Below are positions 17,577 through 28,219 of a DNA stretch of 64,000 nucleotides, one piece after another. The DNA comes from JAMLJG01 sp035327585 (GTDB lineage Bacteria; Verrucomicrobiota; Kiritimatiellia; CAIVKH01): the NCBI GenBank assembly GCA_035327585.1, contig DAOLDD010000012.1, positions 1-64,000 on the forward strand, in the 5' to 3' direction. Each line of letters opens with the position of its first letter. Position 1 is the first letter of the stretch. The notes under the pieces are model-generated. The model was not told the DNA's origin and searched no databases. It was given only the letters and a program-made list of their open reading frames with translations. Both the position numbers and the translations under genes were made by a program.

Positions 17577-18443
17577 GTGGGGGATGCCGTGAGAGAGCGC
17601 CGCTTCACCATCTGGGTGTTGCTGGTGGTGCTGCTGCTCGCCCTCGTCAACCTGCCCGCCGCCCAGAGCCTGGGCGTCAGGAACGCCGTGCGTTCCGCGC
17701 TGGCCCCGCTCCAGGAGTCCGTCACAGGCGGCCTGCGTCGCCTGCGCGAAGGCTGGGCGACCGTGCGGGGACTTGGCGGCATGGCGCTTGAAAACCAGCG
17801 CATGGCGACCGAGGTCGCACGTCTGCTGGGCGAAGTGCGGGATCTCAAATCGCTCGAACGCGAAAATGAACAATTGCGCGGCGTGCTCGGATTCGCCAGT
17901 CGCGCCCAGCGCGACCTGATCCCCGCGGAGGTCATCGCGCGCAGTCGCGACGGGTGGTGGCAGACGCTGCGATTAAACAAGGGATCGGACGACGGCGTGG
18001 CGCCGGACCAGGCGGTGATTTCAGTGGACGGCCTTGTCGGGCGCGTCGCCTCCGTTTCCGCGCGCACGGCGGATGTCCTGCTGATTTCCGATCCGACCTG
18101 CCGCATCGCCTCGCAAATCCTGCGCACCGGTTCCTTTGGCCTCGTCGCGGGACGCGGCCCGCAGTGGGACGGCTCGGTCGTGTGCCGGATGGAATTCATC
18201 AACAAGAACATCCCGATCCAGCCCGGCGACGAGGTGATCACCTCGGGACTCGGCGGCATTTTCCCGCGCGGCCTGCTGATCGGCTACGTGGATCGCGTGG
18301 TAACGGATCGCTCCGGGTTGTACCAGTACGCGGATGTCATCTCGAAGGCGGATGTCGGCACGCTGCAATACGTTTTCGCCGTGCGCGACGTTTCGCGCGG
18401 CGCGCCGTATGTACGCTCCGCCGGGGAGGCGCCGCGCCCGTGA
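17577..18443 (+). CDS. mreC: Rod shape-determining protein MreC
   Basis: MreC is the periplasmic scaffold linking MreB to the elongation PBP. The 288-residue product has a basic N terminus, one transmembrane helix (about residues 10-27), a coiled coil (about 65-105) and the beta-domain with DGLVGRVASVSARTADVLL and GDEVITSGLGGIFPRGLLIG, a strong family signature. The start is GTG at 17577 or 17589, and the choice does not affect the domains. The stop overlaps the mreD GTG start by four bases. Confidence 0.92.
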   Translation: MGDAVRERRFTIWVLLVVLLLALVNLPAAQSLGVRNAVRSALAPLQESVTGGLRRLREGWATVRGLGGMALENQRMATEVARLLGEVRDLKSLERENEQLRGVLGFASRAQRDLIPAEVIARSRDGWWQTLRLNKGSDDGVAPDQAVISVDGLVGRVASVSARTADVLLISDPTCRIASQILRTGSFGLVAGRGPQWDGSVVCRMEFINKNIPIQPGDEVITSGLGGIFPRGLLIGYVDRVVTDRSGLYQYADVISKADVGTLQYVFAVRDVSRGAPYVRSAGEAPRP

Positions 18444-18943
18444 ACCAGATCGCCCTCATTTTTTCGCTCCTGATGGCTGCGCTGCTGCAGGCGGCCGTGC
18501 CGACGACCGCGTGGACGGGCTGGGCTCCGGCGCCGGTGATGGCCGGGCTGGTCGTGTATTACGCGCTCGTGCATCCGCGCGGCCTCGTGCTGGAGGTCGC
18601 CCTGCTCGCCGGCCTCGTGGAGGACAGCCTGAGCCAGATGCCGCTGGGCACCACGAGCTTCGCTTACGCCGTGGCCGGCCTCGTCATGGAGCGTTATCGC
18701 GAAGATGTCGTGGTGCGCCAGTGGACGACGCACGTCGTGTTCGGGGCGCTGGTGAACGCGTCGGCGACGGTGTTCGCGATGTTCATGTTGCTGAAGGACG
18801 GCCTGATCCAGCCGCCGGGCCTGCATGTCCTGTTGCGCCTAGCCGGCGCGTTTGTGCTCGGCGGACTCATCGCGCCGTTTGTGTTCAAGGCGATGGAAAA
18901 TCTTGATGCCACGCTCGGGCATGTCGACGTGGAGGCCGGCTGA
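18440..18943 (+). CDS. mreD: Rod shape-determining protein MreD
   Basis: A 167-residue membrane protein with about five hydrophobic segments. It has the MreD-like arrangement: helices interrupted by GLVEDSLSQMPLGTTSFAYA, the usual conserved loop (EDxLSxxPLG). The start is GTG at 18440, overlapping the mreC stop (GTGA). A longer in-frame extension upstream lies out of frame over mreC and is rejected. The stop overlaps the mrdA ATG. MreD is required with MreC to activate the RodA-PBP2 pair. Confidence 0.9.
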   Translation: MNQIALIFSLLMAALLQAAVPTTAWTGWAPAPVMAGLVVYYALVHPRGLVLEVALLAGLVEDSLSQMPLGTTSFAYAVAGLVMERYREDVVVRQWTTHVVFGALVNASATVFAMFMLLKDGLIQPPGLHVLLRLAGAFVLGGLIAPFVFKAMENLDATLGHVDVEAG

Positions 18944-20763
18944 TGGCGCGCGGCAGTCCATGGGATGACGAGTTCCTGCGCCTCCGCGTGGTGCTTGTGG
19001 GCATGCTGGCGCTGTTCGTATTTCTCGGCGGCTGGCTCTGGCACATCCAGGTCCACCGCGGCCCGAGTTTTGAGCAGGATCAGATGAAGCAGAGCATGCG
19101 GCGCGTGCGTCTTCCCGGCGTGCGGGGCCGCCTGCTGGATCGCGAGGGCCGTATCGTTGCGGACAACCGGCCCAGCTACACCATTTCCATTTACATGGAG
19201 GAACTGCGGCAGCCTGGACCCTGGGATCGCACCATTGAGCGCGTCGAAACACTCCTGCGCGAGCTCGAGGTGATCCTGGGCGAGCCTTCCATCCTGACCC
19301 GCCAGGACATCCGCAACCACATCCGCAGGCGCCTGCCGCTGCCGCTCGTCGCGTGGCGCGACATCAGCGAGCCCGTGATGGCGCGATTCGCGGAGCAGGG
19401 CGGTCGCATCCCGGGCGTGGACATCCAGGCGGAAAGCACGCGGGTGTATCCCTTCCATGAAATGGCGGGCCATGCCATCGGTTACGTCGGTCGCGCGGAA
19501 ATCGCGCAGGACGAGGAGGAGCCGTTTCATTTTTACCTGCCGGAGGTGGCCGGTCGCAGCGGGCTCGAGAAGAGCCTCGATGCCTACCTGCGCGGCGAAG
19601 CGGGCGGGCGCCTCCTGCGCGTCGACGTGACCGGATACCGCCGTTACGATTTTAAACAGCGCGAACCGCGGCCCGGCCAGGACGTCATGCTGACGCTGGA
19701 TATGCATGCGCAGGCGCTCGCGGAAAAGGCGCTCGGCGCCGACCCCGGCTCCGTCGTCGTCCTCGATCCGCGCAACGGCGACGTGCTCGCGCTGGTGAGC
19801 CGACCCGGTTTCGATCCCAACGATTTCGTGCCGGCCATTTCCTCCGCGCGCTGGTCCGCGTTGAACGAAAACCCGCTGACCCCGATGCTGAATCGATCCA
19901 TTTCCGGCGGGTATGCCCCGGGAAGCACGTTCAAAGTCATCACAATGCTCGCCGGCCTCGAAAGCGGGAAAGCGTCGCCCGCCGACACGCATCATTGTCC
20001 GGGCTATTTCCAGCTCGGCCGCGCGACCTTCCGCTGCTGGTTCCATCCGGGCCACGGCAGCCTGGCGATGCGGCGCGCGATCGAGCAGTCGTGCAACGTC
20101 TATTGCTTCCACCTCGGTCTCGCGATGGGCATGCCACGCCTGCATGAAATGTCGGTGCGGATGGGGCTCGGCGCGCGCACGGGCATCGAACTGGAAAATG
20201 AACTCGCCGGCCTCGTGCCGGACGATGCGTGGAAACGCCGGACCCAGAACGACGTCTGGCGCGACGGCGACACCTGCAATGTATCCATCGGCCAGGGCGC
20301 GCTCGTCGTGACGCCGCTCCAGATGGCCCAGGTGACCGCGCTGATCGCGAATGGCGGACGCTTCTACCGGCCGCGGCTCGTGCGCGGGGTGCGGGAATTC
20401 GGCGATGGCGCGTTCGCCATGCAGCCGCCCGAACTGATCCGCGAAATGCAGTGGCCGGCCGCGAATCTGGACGTCGTCCGACAGGGCATGCGCGATGTGG
20501 TGCACGGCGAACGCGGCACCGCGCGCCGCGTGGCCATCCCCGGCATCACCATCGCGGGCAAGACCGGCACCGCGGAGTTCGGCCGCAAGGACGAGCGCAA
20601 GCGGCACGCCTGGATGATTGCGTTCGCGCCCTTTGAGGCGCCCCGCTATGCGGTTGCGCTGCTGGTGGACGAGGGCATCTCCGGCGGCGAGACCGCGGCG
20701 CCGCGTATGCGTGAACTGTTGCTTGGCCTGCTCAAGCCGGAATCGGCGGGAGGGCGCGGCTGA
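18943..20763 (+). CDS. mrdA: Elongation transpeptidase PBP2 (MrdA)
   Basis: A class B PBP for lateral wall growth. The 606 residues carry a membrane anchor (about 16-36), the pedestal block RGRLLDREGRIVADNRPSY, and transpeptidase motifs S328-T-F-K331, S383-C-N385 and K540-T-G-T. The middle residue of SxN is Cys, which is allowed in this motif. The insertion HHCPGYFQLGRATFRCW has paired Cys residues that could form a periplasmic disulfide. It lies between mreD and rodA with one-base stop/start overlaps on both sides, indicating translational coupling. Confidence 0.95.
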   Translation: MARGSPWDDEFLRLRVVLVGMLALFVFLGGWLWHIQVHRGPSFEQDQMKQSMRRVRLPGVRGRLLDREGRIVADNRPSYTISIYMEELRQPGPWDRTIERVETLLRELEVILGEPSILTRQDIRNHIRRRLPLPLVAWRDISEPVMARFAEQGGRIPGVDIQAESTRVYPFHEMAGHAIGYVGRAEIAQDEEEPFHFYLPEVAGRSGLEKSLDAYLRGEAGGRLLRVDVTGYRRYDFKQREPRPGQDVMLTLDMHAQALAEKALGADPGSVVVLDPRNGDVLALVSRPGFDPNDFVPAISSARWSALNENPLTPMLNRSISGGYAPGSTFKVITMLAGLESGKASPADTHHCPGYFQLGRATFRCWFHPGHGSLAMRRAIEQSCNVYCFHLGLAMGMPRLHEMSVRMGLGARTGIELENELAGLVPDDAWKRRTQNDVWRDGDTCNVSIGQGALVVTPLQMAQVTALIANGGRFYRPRLVRGVREFGDGAFAMQPPELIREMQWPAANLDVVRQGMRDVVHGERGTARRVAIPGITIAGKTGTAEFGRKDERKRHAWMIAFAPFEAPRYAVALLVDEGISGGETAAPRMRELLLGLLKPESAGGRG

Positions 20764-21878
20764 TGCAACCGACGCAACGCATGCTCTATTTTTGGAAGCG
20801 CATGGATTGGCTGGCGCTGCTCTCCGTTTTTGCGCTCATCGTGGTGGGCATTGTTTTCATCTACAGCGCCTCCTTCCGGCAGGAGGACATACAGATGACG
20901 GCGCTCACCCAGCGCCAGATCCTCTGGGCGCTGGTGGGCTTGTGCGTGCTTTTCGGGGCGGTTGCGGTCGACTACCGGCGGGTCGGCCGTGTCGCCCCCA
21001 TCGTCTATATCGCCTGCCTTGTCCTGCTGGTGCTCGTCCTCCTGATGGGCCGGAAAATTTATGGCGCGACGCGGTGGCTCAGTCTGTTTGGCGTGCTGGT
21101 CCAGCCGTCCGAATTCGCGAAACTGGGTACGATACTGCTCATGGCGCGTTTCCTGAGTGAGCCGGCGCGGGATTTGGCGCATCCGCGCACGCTGTTGGTT
21201 GTGCTGGCGCTAGCCGCGCTCCCGTTCGTCCTCATCCTCCAGCAGCCGGACCTCGGAACGGCCTCCACGCTGATCCCGGTGGCGCTGGTGATGCTGTTCG
21301 TCGCTGGCGTGCCGATGCGCTATTTGTTCGTTCTGGCCGGGCTCGGCATCCTTGCGCTGGCGCCCGGCTGGTTCATTCTCGATGGTTATCAACGGGAGCG
21401 TTTGCTCGTCTTTTTCGATCCGGGGCGTGATCCGCTGGGCGCGGGCTGGAACAGCATCCAGTCCGGCATCGCGGTCGGCTCCGGCGGGTTGACGGGCAAG
21501 GGCTACATGATGGGGACCCAGAATGTGCTGGGTTTTCTGCCGCGTACGGTGGCGCCCACGGATTTCATTTTTTCCGTGATCGCCGAGGAGAGCGGCTTCA
21601 TCGGCAGCGTCGTGCTGCTGGTGTTGTTCGCGTTCCTGATGATCGGCGGCTTTCGCGCCGGTCTCGCCTCCCGCGATAAATTCGGCCGGCTGCTCGCGAC
21701 CGGCGTGACGACCCTGCTGTTCTGCCATGTGTTCGTGAACATGGCGATGACGGTGGGGCTCATGCCGATCACCGGGCTGCCGCTGCCGCTGGTGAGTTAT
21801 GGCGGTTCGTTTATGTTGTGCACCATGGCGGCTCTGGGCCTGGTGCAAAGCGTGTATGCGCGCCGGTTCCGGCGCTGA
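20763..21878 (+). CDS. rodA: SEDS peptidoglycan glycosyltransferase RodA
   Basis: RodA polymerises glycan strands during elongation together with PBP2. The 371-residue polytopic protein has about ten helices and the SEDS blocks YGATRWLSLFGVLVQPSEF, ILQQPDLGTA, PTDFIFSVIAEESGFIG and ITGLPLPLVSYGGS. Operon context right after mrdA separates it from the FtsW copy at 15055. The start is ATG at 20763 within the mrdA stop. RNase G follows after 14 bp with a good AAGGAG site. Confidence 0.93.
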   Translation: MQPTQRMLYFWKRMDWLALLSVFALIVVGIVFIYSASFRQEDIQMTALTQRQILWALVGLCVLFGAVAVDYRRVGRVAPIVYIACLVLLVLVLLMGRKIYGATRWLSLFGVLVQPSEFAKLGTILLMARFLSEPARDLAHPRTLLVVLALAALPFVLILQQPDLGTASTLIPVALVMLFVAGVPMRYLFVLAGLGILALAPGWFILDGYQRERLLVFFDPGRDPLGAGWNSIQSGIAVGSGGLTGKGYMMGTQNVLGFLPRTVAPTDFIFSVIAEESGFIGSVVLLVLFAFLMIGGFRAGLASRDKFGRLLATGVTTLLFCHVFVNMAMTVGLMPITGLPLPLVSYGGSFMLCTMAALGLVQSVYARRFRR

Positions 21879-21892
21879 AAGGAGAGCGGGTT

Positions 21893-23497
21893 ATGTTGTG
21901 GGGATTCTTAAAGCTGTTCGCGCGGCGCAAGATTAAGCGCGAGATCGTGATCAACGCGGAAAGTTTGGAAACGCGTGTCGCGACGCTGCAGGAGGGCAAG
22001 CTCGAGGACTTTTTCATCGAGCGCACCAGCGACGACCGGATCGTCGGCAGCATCTTCAAGGGGCGCATCCAGAATCTGGAGGACGGCCTGCAGGCCGCCT
22101 TCATCGATATCGGGATGAAGAAAAACGCCTTCATCCACTACTGGGACATGATCCCGGAGGACGCGGCGCGCCTCGAGGCGGAAGAGGGGCTCGAAAGTCG
22201 CCGGCCGACGCGGCGCAAGAAATTCGCGCCGGGCGAGATGACGAAGCAGTTCCCTGTCGGCTCGGAAATTGTCGTGCAGGTCACCAAGGGCGCCATCGGC
22301 ACCAAGGGACCGCGTGTGACCGCGAACCTGAGCATTCCCGGCCGCTACCTCGTGATGATGCCCGGCACCACGCTCAAGGGCGTTTCGCGCAAGATCGAGG
22401 ACGTGAAGGAGCGCGAGCGGCTGAAGAAGGTGCTTGCGCGCCTGCCCGCGCCCGGCGGAAACGGTCTCATCGTCCGCACCGCGGGCGAGGGCGCCCGTGC
22501 CGTTTCGTTCGCCCGCGACGTGCGTGCGCTGGCGGAGATCTGGAAGGACATTGAGGACGGCATCAAAAACACGCCGGCCCCGTGCCGCTTGTACCAGGAA
22601 CCGGATCTCGTCGAGCGCACCGTGCGCGACTCGCTGACGGAGGATGTCGACCGCATCGTCGTTGACTCCCGCGCGGAATACGACCGCATTCGCAGCATCG
22701 TCGCGAAGTACGCGCGGCGCACGCGCACGCGGATCCAGTTCTACGAGGGCGACGCGCCGATTTTCGAGCATTTCGACGTGGAACGCCAATTGGAGAACGC
22801 GTTCAGCCGCAAGGTCTGGCTCAAGAGCGGCGGCTACCTCATCGTCGACGAAACCGAGGCGCTCGTCGCGATCGACGTCAACACGGGCCGCCACAAAGGC
22901 TCGCAGAACCAGGAAGATTCGATTTTCGAGGTCAACCAGGAGGCCGCCGAGGAGGTGGGCCGCCAGTTGCGCCTCCGCAATGTCGGTGGCTTGGTCGTCA
23001 TCGACTTCATCGACATGAAGTCGCGCAAGCACCAGAACCAGGTGTACCGCACGCTCAAGGACGCGCTGAAAAACGACAAGGCCCGCACGAACGTGCTTCC
23101 GCTGTCGCAACTCGGGCTCATGGAAATGACCCGGCAGCGGCAGGAGGAAAGTGTGCGCGCGGCCACCTACATGAACTGCCCGTATTGTGAGGGCAAGGGC
23201 AAGGTGAAATCCGCCCTGTCGATGAGCGTTGAAATCCAGCGCCGCATCGCCGAGGTCATGCGCCGCAAGAAAGCGAGCGCGTCCAATCCACTCAACATCA
23301 AGATCACGATCAACCCGAGCATCCTGGAGCGGCTGCGCACCGAGGATGAGGAAATCCTGGTGCAGATGGAGGAGCGGTACCACGGGCACATGACCTTCGT
23401 CGGAAACCCGAACATGCACGTCGAGGAATTCTCGATCGTGCATGCCCAGACCAATGAGGAGCTCTTCAGCAGCGTGCAAACCCCGCGCGCGGGCTGA
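21893..23497 (+). CDS. rng: Ribonuclease E/G family endoribonuclease
   Basis: A 534-residue RNase G-type enzyme: an S1-like RNA-binding domain near the N terminus (SIFKGRIQNLEDGLQAAFID), a 5'-sensor region and the DNase I-like catalytic domain. The metal-binding acids are D328 (VAIDVNTG) and D371 (VVIDFIDMKS). The zinc-link CPYC (C429, C432) that holds the dimer is present. It lacks the long C-terminal degradosome scaffold of RNase E. The ATG at 21893 follows AAGGAG; the in-frame extension over the rodA end is not used. mre genes next to rng also occur in gammaproteobacteria. Confidence 0.93.
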   Translation: MLWGFLKLFARRKIKREIVINAESLETRVATLQEGKLEDFFIERTSDDRIVGSIFKGRIQNLEDGLQAAFIDIGMKKNAFIHYWDMIPEDAARLEAEEGLESRRPTRRKKFAPGEMTKQFPVGSEIVVQVTKGAIGTKGPRVTANLSIPGRYLVMMPGTTLKGVSRKIEDVKERERLKKVLARLPAPGGNGLIVRTAGEGARAVSFARDVRALAEIWKDIEDGIKNTPAPCRLYQEPDLVERTVRDSLTEDVDRIVVDSRAEYDRIRSIVAKYARRTRTRIQFYEGDAPIFEHFDVERQLENAFSRKVWLKSGGYLIVDETEALVAIDVNTGRHKGSQNQEDSIFEVNQEAAEEVGRQLRLRNVGGLVVIDFIDMKSRKHQNQVYRTLKDALKNDKARTNVLPLSQLGLMEMTRQRQEESVRAATYMNCPYCEGKGKVKSALSMSVEIQRRIAEVMRRKKASASNPLNIKITINPSILERLRTEDEEILVQMEERYHGHMTFVGNPNMHVEEFSIVHAQTNEELFSSVQTPRAG

Positions 23498-23516
23498 ACA
23501 GCAGCCGCGAAAAAAG

Positions 23517-23552
23517 CGCCCTCTCCCCTTGGGGGAGGGGCGGGGCGAGGGT
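23517..23552. repeat. CCCTCTCCCC/GGGGGAGGGG intergenic palindromic repeat
   Basis: CTCCCC (23523-23528), TTG, then GGGGAG (23532-23537) form a perfect hairpin, followed by GGGGCGAGGGT. This arrangement matches a widely dispersed bacterial intergenic repeat with CCCTCTCCC and GGGTGAGGG words. It may also act as a stem between rng and nadD. Confidence 0.6.
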
Positions 23553-23563
23553 ATGCTTGGCGT

Positions 23564-24193
23564 ATGAGCGAGCGAATCGGCATTTTTGGCGGGTCGTTCA
23601 ACCCGGTGCACCTGGGCCACCTGATCGTGGCGCAGGACGCGCTGGAGCATATGGGACTCACCCGGCTGGTGTTCCTGCCGGCCGCGCAGCCCCCGCATAA
23701 ACCGGCCGCCCCGCTGGCCGCGGCGTCGCATCGCCTGGAGATGTTGCGGCTCGCGACGGCGGACGATCCCCGCTTTGAGGTGTCGGACGACGAGGTGACC
23801 CGGGGTGGCGTGTCCTACACGGTGGATACGTTGCGTCGTTTCCGGGAACGATATCCGGCTGCGACGCTGTATTTCCTGATCGGCGGCGACAGTTTGCTGG
23901 AACTGCATACCTGGCGTGAGGTCGGGACGGTGCTCCAACTGGCGGAAATCGTCACGGTGGTCCGGCCCGGCGCGTCGATGGACCGTCTGGACGCGACGGT
24001 CCTGCGCCTGCCGGACCCCTGGCCCGCGCGACTCACCGCGAATCTTGTGGCCGGTCACCGCATCGATATTTCATCCACCGACATCCGCAACCGGGTGAAC
24101 CGCAAACGCCCCATACGCTACCTTGTGCCGGACGCGGTGGCGCGTTATATTGCCGCGCACCAACTGTATTCGTCCCAGGAGATCCCGCGATAG
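23564..24193 (+). CDS. nadD: Nicotinate-nucleotide adenylyltransferase NadD
   Basis: NadD converts nicotinate mononucleotide and ATP to deamido-NAD. The 209-residue protein shows GIFGGSFNPVHLGH (nucleotidyltransferase HxGH at H16-H19), LVFLPAAQPPHK for substrate recognition, the block YFLIGGDSLLELHTW, and the C-terminal ISSTDIRNRV (second ATP motif). The start is ATG at 23564. nadD-rsfS is a conserved bacterial pair, and rsfS begins 8 bp downstream. Confidence 0.95.
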   Translation: MSERIGIFGGSFNPVHLGHLIVAQDALEHMGLTRLVFLPAAQPPHKPAAPLAAASHRLEMLRLATADDPRFEVSDDEVTRGGVSYTVDTLRRFRERYPAATLYFLIGGDSLLELHTWREVGTVLQLAEIVTVVRPGASMDRLDATVLRLPDPWPARLTANLVAGHRIDISSTDIRNRVNRKRPIRYLVPDAVARYIAAHQLYSSQEIPR

Positions 24194-24201
24194 AAACCAT
24201 C

Positions 24202-24525
24202 ATGCAAGCACGCCAGGCGCGCGAAGCGCTGCTGGCCAAAAAAGGCGAGCAGGTCACCCTGCTTGATGTTACGGGCCTCTCCCCGGTCACGGACTTCTAC
24301 CTCATCGCAACCGGCAACAGCACGCCCCACCTCAAGGCGCTTGCCACCGAGGTGGAGAAGTCGCTCGCCGCGCATGGCGTGAAATGTTTCCGCCGCGCCG
24401 GCACGCCCGACAGCGGCTGGATCGTCGCCGACTACCTGGACTTTGTCGTCCACCTGTTCACCCAGGAACTGCGCGACCACTACCAGTTGGAGCGCCTCTG
24501 GAGCGACGCAAAAGTCCTCGAGTAG
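24202..24525 (+). CDS. rsfS: Ribosomal silencing factor RsfS
   Basis: RsfS (RsfA/YbeB) binds ribosomal protein uL14 and blocks subunit joining under poor nutrition. The 107-residue product has the family core: LDVTGLSPVTDFYLIATGNS, GWIVADYLDFVVHLFTQELR and the C-terminal YQLERLWSDA. The ATG at 24202 follows the nadD stop. The gene ends the elongasome/NAD block and is followed by a 340-bp repeat-rich gap. Confidence 0.95.
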   Translation: MQARQAREALLAKKGEQVTLLDVTGLSPVTDFYLIATGNSTPHLKALATEVEKSLAAHGVKCFRRAGTPDSGWIVADYLDFVVHLFTQELRDHYQLERLWSDAKVLE

Positions 24526-24539
24526 CGAGGAGACCGGTT

Positions 24540-24741
24540 GTAGACGGGATGAACAGGATTTACGGGATGGGGGGGGAATTCTATCCCGTACCCGTAAACG
24601 TGCACGTACGCGTTCACGATCCGGAATACACAAACGTGAACGGGAACGTGAACGTGAACGGGACCGACGGGGAATGTTACCGATCCAGTCCATCCTGTAA
24701 TCCCGTCCTTCTTCTTTCCGTGAACTCCGCGAATTCCGCGG
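24540..24741. repeat. Nested short-period inverted repeats
   Basis: The gap between rsfS and acs (24526-24865) holds layered repeats and no gene. The outer arms are GACGGGAT..ACAGGAT (from 24543) and CCTGTAATCCCGTC (to 24707). The inner arms have a 6-bp period: CCCGTA, CCCGTA, AACGTG, CACGTA, CGCGTT, CACGAT (24585-24620), then AACGTG, AACGGG, AACGTG, AACGTG, AACGGG (24633-24662). A 9-bp-period stretch (TCCGTGAAC, TCCGCGAAT, TCCGCGGTT) starts at 24717. It resembles the heptamer structure at 11321 in design though not in sequence. Confidence 0.75.
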
Positions 24742-24865
24742 TTTCATCAGCTCCGGAAGCGCCCGCACCACCATTTTCCGTAAGCGGGCTGGATTGTGTC
24801 GCGTTCTCCGGCTTCCCATCATCGCGATTCTGGTGCATAGTTCCGGCTCCACAGGAGGAGTGTCC

Positions 24866-26854
<1,989 letters not shown>

Positions 26855-26871
26855 GAGAAAGGCTGACGACG

Positions 26872-27255
26872 ATGGCAAAGCAACCGTTGGGCATACGACT
26901 CGCGGACCACGCGAAGCAATTCATGCCGGTGCCCGCCGGCGGCAAGGTCTTCCAGGCCGGCCAGCCGGGCAACTGCATGTACGCGGTGCGGACCGGCACC
27001 CTGCAGGTGCGCATCGGCAAGGCAGTCGTGGAGACGCTGGGCCCCGGCGATGTGTTCGGGGAGATGGCGCTGCTGAATGAAAATGAAGTCCGCTCGGCCA
27101 CGGTCGTCGCCGTCACGGACAGCGAACTCGCGGTGATTGACGCGAAGCGTTTCGAATTCATGGTCAAGCATGTGCCGTCATTCGCCATTGAATTGATGCG
27201 TATCCTCGCGGCGCGCCTGCTGGAGATGAACAAGCGCGTGCGCTCGCCGGCCTGA
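26872..27255 (+). CDS. Stand-alone cyclic nucleotide-binding domain protein
   Basis: The 127 residues form a single CRP-type cNMP-binding beta-roll: KVFQAGQPGNCMYAVRTGTLQV, then the phosphate-binding cassette FGEMALLNENEVRSATVVA, and a short C-terminal helix. The cassette keeps FGEMALL and the Arg of RSATV, so ligand binding is plausible. There is no helix-turn-helix, kinase or membrane domain. It lies between acs and a lipoate ligase-like gene with gaps of 17 and 2 bp. Since acetyl-CoA synthetase acetylation is cAMP-linked in some bacteria, a regulatory link is possible but speculative. Confidence 0.85.
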   Translation: MAKQPLGIRLADHAKQFMPVPAGGKVFQAGQPGNCMYAVRTGTLQVRIGKAVVETLGPGDVFGEMALLNENEVRSATVVAVTDSELAVIDAKRFEFMVKHVPSFAIELMRILAARLLEMNKRVRSPA

Positions 27256-27257
27256 CC

Positions 27258-28172
27258 GTGCAGGTGCGCTGGTCAACCGCTCGCGACATCCACCACAATC
27301 TCGCGCTGGAAGAGTGGTGGGTGGACCACTTCGACGCGCGGGGTCCGGTCCTGTTGTTCCATGTCTCCGACCCGGCGCTGGTTGTCGGCAAAAACCAGAA
27401 TCCCTGGCGCGAGGCCGCCACGGGCTGGGCGCGGCGTGAGGGGGTTCCGGTGGGGCGCCGGATTTCCGGCGGCGGGACGGTCTTTCACGACGCTGGCAAC
27501 CTGAACTTCACGCTGATCCAGTCGCGCAATGACTACGAACAGGGCGCGGTGTTCGCGCGCTGCCTCGCGGCGCTCCGTGCGCTGGGGCTCGAAGCGGGGC
27601 TGCTCGGCGGAAATAGTCTCGCCGTGCATGGGAAAAAGATTTCAGGCACGGCATTCTGTTTCCGCGGATCGGCGGCGCTGCACCACGGTACGATGCTGGT
27701 TAACGCCGACCTCGATCGGTTGCGTCGTGCGATGATTCCGGCCCTGCCGGATATCCAGACCCGGGCGATTCCCTCCAAGCCGGCCTCGGTTGCGAATGCC
27801 GCGCTCCTCGCGGATGGGATCGATATGGAGCGTGTGGCACGCTCGCTGGCCGGGTATCTGGCGGGCCGTCATGATTGGGATGCGCTGGAGACCCCGTCGG
27901 ACGATGACTTCGCGGAATTGCTGGCCCGGCATCAGAGTTGGGCGTGGACCTTCGGCCACACGCCGGTATTCGAATGGGCGCTCGAATCCGCGAGCGCGAC
28001 CCTGCGGTTGCATGTGGAAAAGGGAATGGTTGCGGGCGCGGTTTGCGCCTGGTGCAGGGATCGTGAGGAATCAATCGACGCCCTGATCGGATGCCCTTTC
28101 GAGGCTGACGCCCTGTCGCGGCGGCTCGCGGGCACGGAATGGCCGGCACTGCTCGCCGCCCGTGATTTTTGA
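27258..28172 (+). CDS. Lipoate-protein ligase A family protein
   Basis: A 304-residue protein of the biotin/lipoate protein ligase fold. It shows HNLALEEWW near the N terminus, the lipoyl-AMP loop GRRISGGGTVFHD, the block LNFTLIQSRNDYE, and KKISGTAFCFRG, which contains the conserved active-site Lys. The C-terminal part includes a short accessory-like region. It probably attaches lipoate or octanoate to E2 or GcvH domains. LplA, LipM and LipL activities cannot be told apart from sequence alone. GTG at 27258 is the start, 2 bp after the previous stop. Confidence 0.85.
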   Translation: MQVRWSTARDIHHNLALEEWWVDHFDARGPVLLFHVSDPALVVGKNQNPWREAATGWARREGVPVGRRISGGGTVFHDAGNLNFTLIQSRNDYEQGAVFARCLAALRALGLEAGLLGGNSLAVHGKKISGTAFCFRGSAALHHGTMLVNADLDRLRRAMIPALPDIQTRAIPSKPASVANAALLADGIDMERVARSLAGYLAGRHDWDALETPSDDDFAELLARHQSWAWTFGHTPVFEWALESASATLRLHVEKGMVAGAVCAWCRDREESIDALIGCPFEADALSRRLAGTEWPALLAARDF

Positions 28173-28219
28173 TTTCCAGAACCTTCGCCACGCCCTCGGG
28201 ACGATGCTGCTCGGACACG

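Noticed and set aside
18694..20607. A 637-codon minus-strand open frame
   Set aside because: Antisense to mreD and mrdA, which have full family motifs.
21908..24058. A 716-codon minus-strand open frame
   Set aside because: Antisense to rng and nadD, both unambiguous on the plus strand.
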